A stretch of DNA of 64,000 bases from Trema orientale (Eukaryota > Streptophyta > Magnoliopsida > Rosales > Cannabaceae). Below the pieces are notes generated by a model, which searched no databases, had not been told where the DNA came from, and saw only the letters and a list, made by a program, of their open reading frames with translations. Positions 48,763 through 60,389 of this stretch are shown piece by piece (the first letter of the stretch is position 1; the number at the start of each line of letters is the position of its first letter). The stretch spans positions 124,001-188,000 of the forward strand of contig JXTC01000156.1 in the NCBI GenBank assembly GCA_002914845.1, in the 5' to 3' direction. Made by a program: the position numbers and the translations under genes.

Positions 48763-49050
48763 CAGCTAAGCATCTCAGCTTCAGATGCCATCAACGTTCT
48801 CATCCTCTTCTGTTGTAAATGATCAATTCCATCCACTATGTATATGCACAAAAGTAGTATGATACAGCCAAGCATCTTAACTTCAGATGCCATCAACATT
48901 CTCATTCTCTTCTGTTATAAATGACCAATTCCATCCACTATGTTTATGCACAAAAGTAGTATGAGAGAGAGAGAGAGAGAGAAGTTCCAACTACTATGTA
49001 TATGCACAAAAGTAGTATGAGAGAGAGAGAGAGAGGGAGAGACTATGTAT
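48763..49050. repeat. Local tandem repeats with (GA)n runs
   Basis: Units of about 110 bp carrying CTTCAGATGCCATCAAC and CACTATGTATATGCACAAAAGTAGTATGA, repeated in full at about 48763-48858 and 48863-48966. Shorter copies follow, separated by (GA)n microsatellites near 48970 and 49020. Confidence 0.8.
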
Positions 49051-49343
49051 ATGCACAATCCACCATATATAGGCACATAAGTAGATAAAACAATTTATGT
49101 GCATTAGTTGTCACAATCATAGAACAGCAAAATCTTAAAACTACAAATTCCTATGGCCTTGCCAAGAGAGGCTTGTACCCTATGTACCCTTTGAACCTAA
49201 GTACTCATGACTGCATGACAAAAAATACAGGAAGGGAGTCGCAAAAGAATAGTAACAAAAAATCCAGGACTCGAATTGAAAAGGAAATAGTAATGGTCGT
49301 AGCTTCTCTAAAGTTCCACACAAAAAGATAACAACTAGGTCCT

Positions 49344-49557
49344 TCACTTTGCAGTACCATGCTTGATACTTGTATGAGATTCCAGAGCAACCTTTGAGCC
49401 AAATGGCCTACGAGAATAGCAAAAGAAATTAAAACTCAAGATGGACAAGAACTACAAAATAAGAATATAAAAAAAGAAAATTTAAAAAAACAAAAGAAGA
49501 AAAAGAAAAATTTTTAACCTGCTGCACACCTTGCAAGCAAAAGTTTCACATGCTTCA
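49344..49557 (-). pseudogene. 3' exons of an HD2-type histone deacetylase (C2H2 zinc finger)
   Basis: Two exons on -, 49557-49519 and 49407-49344, joined by a GT-AG intron in matching phase. They encode SEACETFACKVCSRPFGSKV and then ALESHTSIKHGTAK with a stop. This is a C2H2 finger, C-x2-C-x12-H-x4-H, followed by the short basic end characteristic of plant HD2 (HDT) proteins. A lysine-rich exon of the same type lies at 56314-56236, beyond the copia fossil. Its 3' phase (1) does not fit the phase these exons need (2), so at least one exon between them is missing. The finger itself is open. The N-terminal catalytic part (HD2 starts MEFWG) is not in the window, so I call the locus a remnant. Confidence 0.75.
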
Positions 49558-49701
49558 CTGCCCCCATATCATCGATTAATAAGCAACATAAACAACAGCA
49601 TTATTGAAATATATCTTATAACAGAGTATTAGATTTTGCAAAATGTCAAGCTCCCTAAGTATTCACCTTAATTGTACCAATCGACATAATTAGAGACGAT
49701 A

Positions 49702-50205
49702 GTTAGATGTACATAATGGATTGTTAAACCAAATACAATCCTAGGATCTATCATGCCAAATTATCAGGATAAGATTTGTTGAGAGAAAACCCATAACTAA
49801 CCTGAATCCATTGTCTTCTACGGTAAAGGATGAGATCACGTAAGTGGAAGCGATTATTTAATTAGAGCCTGAGGGTAGAAAGTCTTATACGGCCAGAATA
49901 CTCTATGTATACTCAACGGGAACTCTCTCTACTGACGGAAGTAGAGGAGAAGAGCACACGTTTTATTTGGCTTGAGGACCAAAATCTTATAGTTATGTCC
50001 TTATATACTGGTAGCCAATAAAGACCCCATCAATTCTTATTAGACTAAGATTAGGTAACCACACATTATAGAGTTCATACTAAATATGTAATTTCCTGAG
50101 CCCAAAATTAGATAAGTTAATGGCCCCACTTAATTAGACAGCCCTAATATATAATTGTTATAAAAACTATGGCCCATATAATTAGGTTACATGAGTAACC
50201 CAACA
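49702..50205 (-). repeat. 3' LTR of the copia fossil
   Basis: About 500 bp, matching 55728-56223. On - it begins TGTTGGGTTACTC just after a purine-rich tract. Confidence 0.9.
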
Positions 50206-50217
50206 ATCTCCCACTTG
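50206..50217 (-). promoter_or_regulatory. Polypurine tract of the copia fossil
   Basis: On - the sequence AAGTGGGAGAT directly precedes the 3' LTR, the usual position and composition of a copia plus-strand primer site. Confidence 0.8.
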
Positions 50218-53200
50218 GGCTACATGAATTTTTCCTGAGACAATTATATAATGAAAACTTGAATGCGCACTTTATTGCTGTCTGTTAAGAAATTACTCCT
50301 TAAGACAATCTGAACCATTTTGTATATCAACATGAAACCAAAGCGGCCTTCATTGCACTTAGGTAGGCAACTAAACCCATCAATGATTACCAAATCAATA
50401 CACGCAATGACACAGATCAAGTATGGATGTGTGGCATAGAAATTACACGAAAAGTGATCTTATATGCCTATTTCCATTTGGTCCTTCTTTATGATTCCAA
50501 CGAATCAACCTTAGTCTTTTACTTTATGCAAACCGCAACTTTATGCAAAACAGTAGATAGAAAGAAAATAAAAAATAAATTCAGAGTATAAAAGAAAACT
50601 GTCACTTTATTGATATCAAATAACAAATGTGTCTGTCACAAGAGAACTCATAAAATCTAACTCTCACTAATCCTGAACATCTTTAAATGGTATAACACCC
50701 ATATGAGCAGTATGCTCATGAAACACCTTAGGCACTAGACCTTTAGTGAGCGGATCCACCAACATGGAGTTTGTTCCGATATGTTCTATAGACACTAGGT
50801 GACTCTGAATTCTTTCCTTAACAAAATTAATGTCTATATGTTTAGACTTTGATGAGCTTCTGTTGTTATTGGAATATAGAATAACAGCTCTATTATCATA
50901 ATAAATCTTCAGTAGTTTGTCAATATCATTGATAATTCACAGCCCGGTGATAAAATTCTGCAGCCATATTCCTTGATTTGATGCCTTATGATATACTATA
51001 AACTCTGCCTCCATAGTGGATGAAGCTGTGAGCGGCTGCTTAATACTCTTCCATGATACAACTCCTTTGACAAGCAGGTAAAATATAGCCTGAAGTGGAT
51101 CTCTTACTATCTAGGCATCCAGCATAATCGGAGTCAGAATATCCCACGATCTCCAAACGATCAGATCTCTAATAAGTGAGCATGTAATCTTTTGTTCTTT
51201 GTGAATATCGTAAAACACTCTTTGCTGCTGTCCAGTGATCCATACCAGGGTTGCTTAAATATCTGCCTAACACTTCAACTATGTACGCTATATTCGGACG
51301 CGTACACACTTGAGCATACATCAGACTCCCTACTGCAGATGCATAAGGGATCTTCTACATTTCTTTAACTTCAAACTCATTCTTAGGGTATTAAATGAGA
51401 CTGAATTTATCACCCTTAGTAATGGGTGTATCTCTTGGGGTACATTTGCTCATGCCAAATCTATCAAGTACTTTTTCGATATAGCTCTTTTGTGATAACC
51501 CAAGTATGTCCTGAGAGTGATCTCAGTGTATTTTAATCCCTAATACAAAAGAGGCGTCCCCAAGATCTTTCATCTCAAATTTGTTTGACAGAAATCTCTT
51601 GGTTTCGTGCAATAAGCCTATATCATTGCTTACCAAAAGTATGTCATTGACATACAAAATCAGGAAGATACATTTGCTCCAACTGAACTTGTGATAAATG
51701 CATCCATCTACTGAATTTTCCTCAAAACTGAATGAGGAAATAACTTGATGGAGCTTATGATACCATTGACGGGATGCTTGTTTGAGACCATAGATGGATT
51801 TCTTCAGTTTACAGACCATAGACTTTGGATCTCTGGTTACAAAGTTTTCTGGCTGTACCATATGAATCGTTTCCTTAATATCACGATTAAGAAACGCAGT
51901 TTTACATCCATCTGATGTAGTTCAAGATCAAAATGAGCTACTAGTGTCATAATTATTCTGAAAGAGTCTTTCAAAGAAACTGGAGAGAAAGTCTCTTTAT
52001 AGTTAATGCCTTCTTTCTGAGTGAAACCTTTAGCAACTAGATGAGCCTTATATCTCTCGATATTGCCTTTAGAATCCTTTTTGGTTTCAAAATCCAATTA
52101 TAACTAATAGGTTTCTTTCCCACTGGCAATTCGACGAGTTCCTAAACGTCATTGTCTTTTATAGATTTCATCTCATCCTTCATGGCAGCGATCCACTGTT
52201 GAGATTTTGAACTTTGTTTGGCTTGAGTGAAATTGATTGGATCATTTTTCACTCCTATATCAAACTCATATTCTAGGAGATAGACGATGTAATCATTCGG
52301 AATCGTGTTTCTCCTTTCTAGTAGATCTCCTTAATGGCACTTCCTCTTGAGGTTGTTGAGGTTGCTCTTCAGGAGCAACTTCCTCACGTAGGACAGGGAG
52401 TTGTAGAATATTGTCTTGAATTTTCGGATTTGCTTCTTGAATAATGTCAGGCAAAGGAGCCTGATCACCTTCAATGGCAACTGTAGGGAGAGAAACAAAT
52501 TCCTCTTTAAAGACAATATCTCTTACCTTATCTTCCCCCTCAAACTCAACATCCTCAAGGAATCTCGCATTACCCGGCTCGAAAAAGGACCTATTAGAGG
52601 GTTCATAGAATTTGAAATCTCTGGATCTTTCGGCGTAGCCAACAAAATAGCAGCTTATTGTTCTTGAGTCCAGTTTCTTTTCATATGGCCTGTATGGCCT
52701 TGCCTCAGCTGGACAACCCCAAATATGCAAGTGCCTAATGCTAGGCTTCTTGCCTGTCTATAGTTCATATAGGGTTTTAGCTACTGATTTGCTGGATACT
52801 CTGTTGTGTATGTAAACTGTAGTCTTAAGTGCTTCTCCTCAGAGTGATTCAGGTTAGGAGGAATGATTGATCATACTCCTCACCATGTCCTTAAGTATTT
52901 GGTTTCATCGCTCAGCAACACTATTCATACTAGGTTTTTCTGGTATTGTGTATTGTGGGATGATTCCACATTCCTTTAGGTACTGAGCAAAGGGTCCTAG
53001 ACGTTGTTCATTGGATCCATCATACTTACTGTAGTATTCACCACCACAATCGGATTTGACGGCTTTAATTTTATTGTCGAGTTGATTTTCAACTTCGGCT
53101 TTGAAAGCTTTAAATACATCCAGGGATTGTGACTTCTCATGAATTAAATATAGGTACCCATAGCGAGAGTAATCATCTATGAACGTGATGAAATACTGTT

Positions 53201-55199
53201 GGCCATTCCATAAAGCCGTAGGGAATAGACCGCAGATATCAATATGTATCAGTTCTAAGACACTGGAACTCCTATTAGCACCTAATTTACGTATATTTGT
53301 CTGTTTGCCTTTAATGCACTCAACACAAACTGAGAAGTTTGTCAGATCAAGTGGGTCAAGAATTCCCTCTGTCACAAGATGCTGTATTCTCTGTTTAGAG
53401 ATGTGTCCTAATCCCTTGTGCCATAACATAGAGGAATTCTCAGTGGTTTTGCATTTTGTGCCACGTTTCTCGACATGCAAAGTTTCATTAATTGAAGTAA
53501 CAGTTTCGACTTTATATAGGTTATCAATCAAAGTACCAGTCACAATAATATTAGAATTTTGAAAAAGACTAAATTTATTATTTCCAAATGAACAAGAATA
53601 ACCAGAACAGACAAAATTGAGAAGCTTACTATTCTTGATACGCCAGGCAGTGTACTTGGGATATTCCTTCTTCAAATGTCCTACCCTCTTATAGAAGAAA
53701 CAAGCTGATTGCTCATCCTGTTTCTTTTGCACTTTAGTATGTGAAGTCCCAGATGCAGCTCCTTTATCCTTAGTCTTTTTTCTTTTCTTATTTTGAGAGG
53801 TTGTTGCTAAGTGAGCACTCTCTGTTTTATCTCGCTTCAATCTATCCTCTTCTTGCACACACTGAGATATGAGCTCATTAAGAGTCTATTTTTCTTTCTG
53901 GGTGTTGTAACTCACTTTAAATTGACTAAATTGTGGTGGAAGAGATAGTAGAACTAACTTTACGAGCAAGTCATCCGACAGCTCTAACTTAGGTACCTTT
54001 AGTTTTGAAGCCAGATTGGACATCTCTATGATGTACTCCCGGATATTCCCTTTACCTTTATAACGCATAGCAAGTAAATTGCTCAACATGGTACTTGTTT
54101 CTGCTTTTTCATTCTTTTGGAAATATTCTGCAATTGCGTCAAGGAACGCCTTAGCATTGTCAACCTCTGGCACAGTGCCCCTAATGGTCTCAAGTATGGA
54201 ATGTTTCATGATCATAAGACTTATGCGATTAGAACGTTTCCACTGCTCAAAGTTCTTAACATCCATATCAGAACTTTCATTTGTAAGAGCAGCAGGTTGT
54301 TTTTTCCTGGGTGCAAGGTCCAGATCCATACAACTGAGCACAATCATAATGTGCTCTTTCCACTTCTTGATGTTTATGCCATTAAGCACAGGAATTGAGT
54401 TTGAATTAGCAGATATGCTTGAAGTTGAAACTGAACAGAGAACAAAAGTAGAAAATTAACAACTCACATTAATAACATGTCATAAACTGAGCATACAAAA
54501 TAAGATATACTAGCATGATATGTAGCAAATAAACATACAAGGTGGGCTCCCATAACAAGATACCTAGAACAACATCAATAAGTCTTCCTTTGGGCCGACT
54601 TATTAACTTGTAAGTAGTACTCTTCAGTATAGTAATCAAATATTGACAGTAAATCCTGTTAGACAGTAAATCTTTCTTTGGGCCGATTTATTGTCCACAT
54701 GGAAACTTAATAACCATCATATATCTATTATCGCAGATGTGCTTATTATTCGGTCAAATAACCACCTTCCTTTGGGTCAGTAATTATTCATATGAACAAA
54801 AAATACATAATCATTCAAATATTTCAAAATAAATAAATCTACATAATATGGGTTACTTTAGCAACATGTTGTTTCAACTCATCTATTTCAAAATATTTAA
54901 ATAAATAGTGCAAAGAAAATAATAACCAAAGTGCCCAGAATATTAAACTGAAAATTTCAATGCACAAATATTAATGGATGATCGACTGAGTTTTAAGCAC
55001 TTTTATCAACTCTTAAAGCCAAATAGAGTTTTCAACAGATAAAGTGTGGGTCGTACTGAAACTGGGTTGAGAAAACAAAACTGATTGGTTAAGTTTCAGG
55101 TTGAAACTCCTTAAATTGAGTCATACGACTCAATTCTACCCAAAACCGAGACCGTATGATTTAATTAGGTCAAAATTTGACCCTAAAAAAATTGCTCTC

Positions 55200-55460
55200 A
55201 TTCCGAGGTGGTGGCACTGCGGCGCCATTGAATGGCACCGTGGCGCCATTGAATGGCACCGTGGCGCCATCGTATCCTTATAATGGTGCTGTGGCGCCAC
55301 TTGGGTGGTGCTGTAGCGCCATCGCGACTTGAATGGAGGCGCTGCAGTGCCGTGGCGCCACCACGGCTTGAGCATAGTGCTGCAGTACCATTGATTGGTG
55401 CTGCAGTGCCAGCTTTCTGTTATGAGGGCCGCAGCACCACCAATGTGGTGCCGCAACGCC
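55200..55460. repeat. GGCGCC-rich minisatellite in the copia leader
   Basis: Roughly ten 19-25 bp units built on GTGGCGCCA(T/C) with spacers such as TTGAATGGCACC. They become less regular towards 55460. Much GC-richer than the surrounding element. It lies between the 5' LTR and gag, and open frames there reflect the repeat only. Confidence 0.8.
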
Positions 55461-55709
55461 AGACTTCGGCCTTAGTATTAATTATCCGATTTTAAAATTA
55501 GAAAACTTGCCTAATTTGATTTTTCGCCTTTTTCTGCAAACTTTATGACCCAAAACTCAGAATTTAATCCTCAAACACTCAATATCTCAACAAAATCATG
55601 AAAAATTCATCAATCATACATGTTATATCTAAACCCTAGAAAGGCATATAGGTAAAGATATCACAAAATAGAGACATGCATGATTATCCTAAGTAATGTA
55701 ACATGATTT

Positions 55710-55727
55710 CCTGCTCTCGATACCACT
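55710..55727 (-). promoter_or_regulatory. Primer-binding site of the copia fossil
   Basis: On - TGGTATCGAGAGCAGG follows the 5' LTR by a couple of bases. It resembles the initiator-Met tRNA 3' end complement (TGGTATCAGAGC) used by plant copia elements. Confidence 0.85.
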
Positions 55728-56223
55728 TGTTAGATGTACATAATGGATTGTTAAACCAAATACAATCCTAGGATCTATCATGCCAAATTGTCTGTAAAAG
55801 ATTTGTTGAGAGAAAACCCGTGACTAACCTGAATCCATTGTCTTTTACGGCAAAGGATGTGATCACGTAAGCGGAAGCACTTATTTAATTAGAGCCTGAG
55901 GATAGAGGTCTTCCACAGCCAGAATACTCTATGTATACTCAATGGGAACTCTCTCTATTGATAGAGGTAGAGGAGAAGAGCACACGTTCAATTTAGCTTG
56001 GAGAGCAAAATCCTATAATTATGTCCTTATATACTAGTAGTCAATAGAGACCCCATCAATCTTTACTAGACTAGGATTAGGTAACCACATGTCCATACTA
56101 AATAGGTAATTTCTTGAGCTCAAAATTAGATCACTTAATGGCCCCACTTAATTAGACAGCCCTAATATGTAATTGTTATAAAAATTATGGCCCACATAAT
56201 TAGGTTACACGAGTAAACCAACA
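55728..56223 (-). repeat. 5' LTR of the copia fossil
   Basis: 496 bp, TGTTGGTTTACTC to CATCTAACA on -. Pairs with 49702-50205. Confidence 0.92.
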
Positions 56224-56235
56224 TAATACACTCAC

Positions 56236-56314
56236 CAGTCTTCAATTTTGCCTTCTTATCAGCAGCTAGAGTTTTCTCCGCAACTTCACCAGCTCTTTTC
56301 TTCCCACTATCAAC
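56236..56314 (-). pseudogene. Lysine-rich exon, probably of the HD2-type histone deacetylase remnant
   Basis: A 79-bp open segment with a good acceptor (..TTGAAG) and donor (G-GTGAGT). It encodes VDSGKKRAGEVAEKTLAADK and KAKLKT. Lys/Ala-rich text ending in KKAKL is typical of the linker before the zinc finger in HD2 proteins. It sits 12 bp from the copia 5' LTR and on the same strand as the zinc-finger exons at 49344-49557. The assignment rests on that context. Confidence 0.5.
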
Positions 56315-56689
56315 CTTCAAAAATCAAAAAATAAATAAAAATAAAAAAAGAAATTAAGTCGAAACTAATTAGGAATAACATACAAATACAATGATTAAAA
56401 AAAATGTTAGACCATTTGAAAAGGCATGCTATAAATCCAAAATAATAAAATAATAATACTTTATGTCCCCATCTAATTAACAGAATTAGACAATGCAGAC
56501 TTTCTAATGTAAAATATTAGTTAAATGTGATGTAGTTAAGACAAAGGAAAGGCAGAAAACAACAAGTATCTTCTAAAGAAAAGGATACCTGATCAACATT
56601 TCCAATAGTTTCCCTCTAACCAGATTTAAACACACTGTAAGAAAATTTAAATTTGACTCGCTATTGTAGAAAATTTTACCATAAGTTGT
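56315..56689. other. Spacer upstream of the HD2 exon
   Basis: AT-rich. A short segment near 56590-56640 on - has acceptor- and donor-like borders but no recognisable protein. Otherwise nothing is seen. Confidence 0.4.
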
Positions 56690-58575
56690 TGCAAAATTAA
56701 AAACTTCATACTTATGGTGTGATTTATTTCCTTTCTATGTCTTGGATTTCGAATACTTGGTTTGATATTTCTTTGGGATGTATATTGTATTTTGTTATAC
56801 TATAGCAGCGTAAAGAAAAAAACAAAAAACAATGTTCATTCTAATTTTCTTATTCTCAAATTGCATCAATTTTCTTATGTTTGGTTTTGTCTTAACAAGT
56901 TTATGTTTGGTTATGTCTTAACAAGTTTCTTTCCGTCAGAGATTTCAACCACTCATCAAATCTGCTTCAACTCATAAGGTTTGTGGTAGTCTCTCTCTCT
57001 ATATCTTTTTCTTTTTTTTTTAGTGAAGAGCCTTCTGGGGTAGACATCTACTTCTTTTTTGTTTTTGTTTATTGTTTAGTTATATCTATCTATATTTGTA
57101 TTTAATTTTTATGTATCCCTTTTGTTGTTATTTTAATTTATATTTTTAAATTAGGAAGTTAATGTTGGTGAAGCTAGTAGTGGGTTAAAAGCTCCTCCTC
57201 GTGCTTATGGTGTGATTTATTCCCTTTCTATATTTTGGGTTTTGCATACTTGGTTTGATATTTCTTTGAGATGTATATTGTATTTTGTTATAATTTAACA
57301 ATGTAAAAATAATGTTCCTACCTATTTTCTTATTCTCAAATTGTATCGATTTTCTTATGTTGGGTTTAGTCTTAAGAAGTTTATGTTTTGATCTTAACAA
57401 GTTTCTTCCCGTCAAAGAAGGCCAAAGTTATATGAAATCAAATCTGCCTCGACTAATAAGTTATGTGACATCAAATCTGCATAAGGTTTGTGGTAGTCTC
57501 TCTATCTATCTTAAGTGAAGAGCCCTGTGGGGTAGTCATCTACTTCTTTTTTTGTTTGTTTATTGTTTAGTTATATCTATCTATATTTATATTTAATTTT
57601 TATGTATTCCCTTTGTTGTTATTTTAATTTATATTTTTATCAGGGAGTTAATATTGGTGAAGCTAGTAGCGAATTAAAAGCTCCTCCTCGTGCTTATGGT
57701 GTGATTTATTCCCTTTCTAAGTTTTGGGTTTTGAATACTTGGTTTAATATTTCATTGGGATGTATATTTTATTTTGTTATAATTTAACAATATAAAAACA
57801 ATGTTCCTACCTATTTTCTTATTCTCAAATTGCATCGATTTTCTTGTGTTGGCTTTTGTCTTAACAAGTTTATGTTTTGGTCGTAACAAGTTTCTTCCCG
57901 TCAAAGAAGGTCAAAGTTATATGAAATCAAATCTGTCTTGACTAATAAGTTATGTGACATCAACTCTGCCTAAACTCATAAGGCTTGTGGTAGTCTCTGA
58001 TCTCTCTCTCTTTCTCTTTTAAATGAAGAGCCTTGTGGGGTAGTCAGTTACTTTTTTTTGTTTGTTTATTGTTTCGTTATATCTATCTATATCTATATTT
58101 AATTTTCATGTATTCCTTTTGTTATTATTTTAATTTATATTTTTTAATCAGGGACTTAATGTTGGTGAAGCTAGTAGTGGGATAAAAGCTCCTCCTCGTG
58201 CTTATGGTGTGATTGATTCCCTTTCTATGTTTTGGGTTTTGAATACTTGGTTTGATATTTCATTGGAATGTATATTGTATTTTGTTATAACTTAAAAATG
58301 TAAAAATAATGTTCCTACGTATTTTCTTATTCCTATATTGCATCGATTTTCTTATTTTGGGTTTTGTCTTAACAAGTTTTTATTTTGGTCTTAACTAATT
58401 TCTTCCCATAAAAGAAGGCCAAAGTTATATGAAATCAAATCTGCCTCGACTAATAAGTTATGTGACTTTAAATCTGCCTCAACTTATAAGGTTTGTGGTA
58501 GTCTTTTTTTATTCTGTCTATTTATTAATTTATTTATTGAGGGAAGAACTATGTAAGAGTAGTCAGTTCTTTATT
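56690..58575 (+). pseudogene. Decayed copy of the A/B exon array
   Basis: Begins with sequence equal to the last bases of the cystatin exon (ACTTATG at 61831) and its following intron. It then carries A-like exons at 56926-56978, 57402-57485, 57891-57982 and about 58400-58490, and B-like exons at 57155-57209, 57644-57698 and 58152-58206. B exons are open (for example NIGEASSELKAPPRAYG). The second A copy is 8 bp short and runs into a stop, the third has an in-frame TAA and a GC donor, and the fourth has lost its AG acceptor. No gene body precedes it, so it is a relic of a duplicated tail. Confidence 0.75.
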
Positions 58576-60287
58576 TACTTTCAAAAGAAAGGAAAATCGT
58601 ATCCGGATGCTCGAGGTGATAAAAATTATACTTCTTACCACTTAGACAAACCACATATTGCTTAGATCATATTCAATCATGTAAGCCCATAGATCCAAAT
58701 AAATAAATTATAACTACAAAAAAAGTAAATTGGATTACATCTTTAACTACAGAGGAATACTTTTCATGATCAAAACTGAGAAATGGGTAAGAACATAGTG
58801 TAATTTTAACAAGAACGTAACCCAACCAAATATTGTACTAAAATAAAACTGAAAAACAAAGTTATTCAAATATAAATATACAATAGACATAATATGATGC
58901 ATCAAATATAACTACAATCAATGATCAGTTTTCATAAAATGAAGATACACACCTTTATAATCAATTTAGTAACTTAGCAGACACAAACTTGAAACTAATT
59001 CTTCATATGCTGTCAAAACTTTCATATTGCTCTAAGTCTGTAATTGAGATACTTACTGAAGAAGAACATTCTTGTTTAGTACTATAGCATTTTGCCTCTT
59101 TATTATTTTTATTCTCAAACGAATATGCCTCCTGCTTTAGAACAAGTATAGGGGCATACTTTGGTTAGTGGCAATGATGTGAATAATATCTAATACGGTT
59201 GGCCTTTTCCCTGCATTCTCTTGCACACAACACAAACCAATATCAATCAAGTTGCAAAGAAAATTTGACAAAATGAGTTCAAGGGTTATCTCACTCATCT
59301 CTAGTACTAAAAATAAAAAAAAAAATATAATAATCATTGATCTTAAATACTTCGGAATACGAACAAAACTAGTTCCCCATTGTTTGAGGCATTTTGTCAA
59401 ACTCCAGTAGAGCATGAGCATTAAATATTTTGAAACTCAATCAAAAAAAGGTAAGGTCGCTTCTTAATGCATCAAAACCCATTTTTTCTTCTTTACATAC
59501 ACAAAAAATGGCCTTAAAAGTTACATTTACAAAATGATATAAAAGTTTATAATTAAGTCCTCCCTCATATTTCTTGAGAAACCAAATAGAGCAATATAAT
59601 ATACACAAAAAAAAAAAAAAAGAGAAGGAAAAAGAAATGGAGCACCTCAGTGAAAAGTTTTCGAAATTAGCTAGAGCAGATTATAATACTAGAGTTATGA
59701 GATAGAGAGAGACTGAGAAGCAAAGTGAGCGAGAAGAAAAAGACGAGGTCATCAGCAATAGGACTTGAGAAGACGAGTTTACCAACTTTCATATCTAAGC
59801 GAGAGAAAGATGAAAAAAAGGAAAAAAATAATGTAGTATTTTTCGAAAAAAAATACTGGACAAAATACAATATCGTATATCTGACATTATTTTTTAAAAC
59901 CCTGTGTATCTCCTAATTTCCTATTTCTCATTCTCTATTATAATAAAAAATCATTTTATGTAAGAAAACAAATAAAAAATAATAATTAAAATCATTTTTT
60001 AAAATAAAAAAAGGAAAAAGGGAAAAAAATAGTAAAGAAAGAAAGAAATAGAAGAGCATGTTAATGAATAAAAATAGAAACATAAGAAATAAATAAATGA
60101 AAAAGAAAATGATAGAGTAATAAAAAAATAAAAAACGAGAAAAGGAAATCCTTAAATGGAAAATAAGAGAACAAGGCTTCAAACCTCCTGGCCATCTAAT
60201 TCTTACTCTTTCGCATTCAATGCTTCAAACCTCAGGGCACAGACGAATCAATCAATCCACTCTTGCAGTATATTTTTCTAAATGCAA
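58576..60287. other. AT-rich spacer upstream of the cystatin-like gene
   Basis: Contains a small kinase-tail relic (59137-59290, -), listed separately, and low-complexity A/T runs between 59590 and 60170. Nothing else recognised. Confidence 0.5.
59137..59290 (-). pseudogene. Receptor-like kinase C-terminal relic
   Basis: The - strand reads CNLIDIGLCCVQENAGKRPT and then VLDIIHIIAT. This is the end of the kinase domain (subdomain XI, CVQE...RPT) shared by cysteine-rich and S-domain receptor-like kinases. No other kinase motif is found beside it, so it is an isolated fragment. Confidence 0.6.
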
Positions 60288-60295
60288 TATATAAA
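60288..60295 (+). promoter_or_regulatory. TATA box of the cystatin-like gene
   Basis: TATATAAA lies 94 bases upstream of the start codon at 60382, a good core promoter match. Confidence 0.65.
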
Positions 60296-60332
60296 CCCTA
60301 GTCCTAGTTAAAGCCCTCCAGGACACCTTTAT

Positions 60333-60389
60333 ATGCCGCCACCGACGAATCAATCAATCCACTCGATCAGTATATTTTCCGATGGATAG
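60333..60389 (+). promoter_or_regulatory. Overlapping upstream open reading frame
   Basis: The first ATG after the TATA box, in GCCGCCACC-rich context, opens an 18-codon frame (MPPPTNQSIHSISIFSDG). It ends 8 bases inside the main coding sequence in another frame. If the transcript starts upstream of 60333 it should reduce translation from 60382. Confidence 0.4.

Larger units (their letters stand above)
49702..56223 (-). mobile_element. Ty1/copia retrotransposon fossil
   Basis: Copia-type order on -: 5' LTR (56223-55728), primer-binding site, long leader, gag (about 54.4-53.9 kb), zinc knuckle and protease/integrase region (about 53.9-52.9 kb), a linker, reverse transcriptase (about 52.1-51.5 kb), RNase H remains (about 51.5-50.7 kb), polypurine tract, 3' LTR (50205-49702). 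The integrase-before-RT order defines copia. Recognisable words are LNGINIKKWKEHIMIVLSC in gag, MLWHKGLGHIS in pre-integrase and VCKLKKSIYGLKQASRQWY in RT. The two LTRs differ at roughly one base in ten by eye, so the insertion is old, probably several million years. It is broken in many places, and no clean target duplication is left. Confidence 0.92.

Noticed and set aside
48763-49050. Possible CRISPR-like direct repeats
   Set aside because: Units are about 110 bp with microsatellite spacers in a plant nuclear context; ordinary tandem duplication.
55101-55495. Open frames such as the repeated WHRGAIE peptide
   Set aside because: They are translations of the GGCGCC minisatellite in the copia leader, not a gene.
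57563-57787. Hydrophobic open frames in the array introns (MFSYIYLYLYL and similar)
   Set aside because: They are intron sequence of the ~500-bp repeat read through; the small A and B exons explain the conserved part better.
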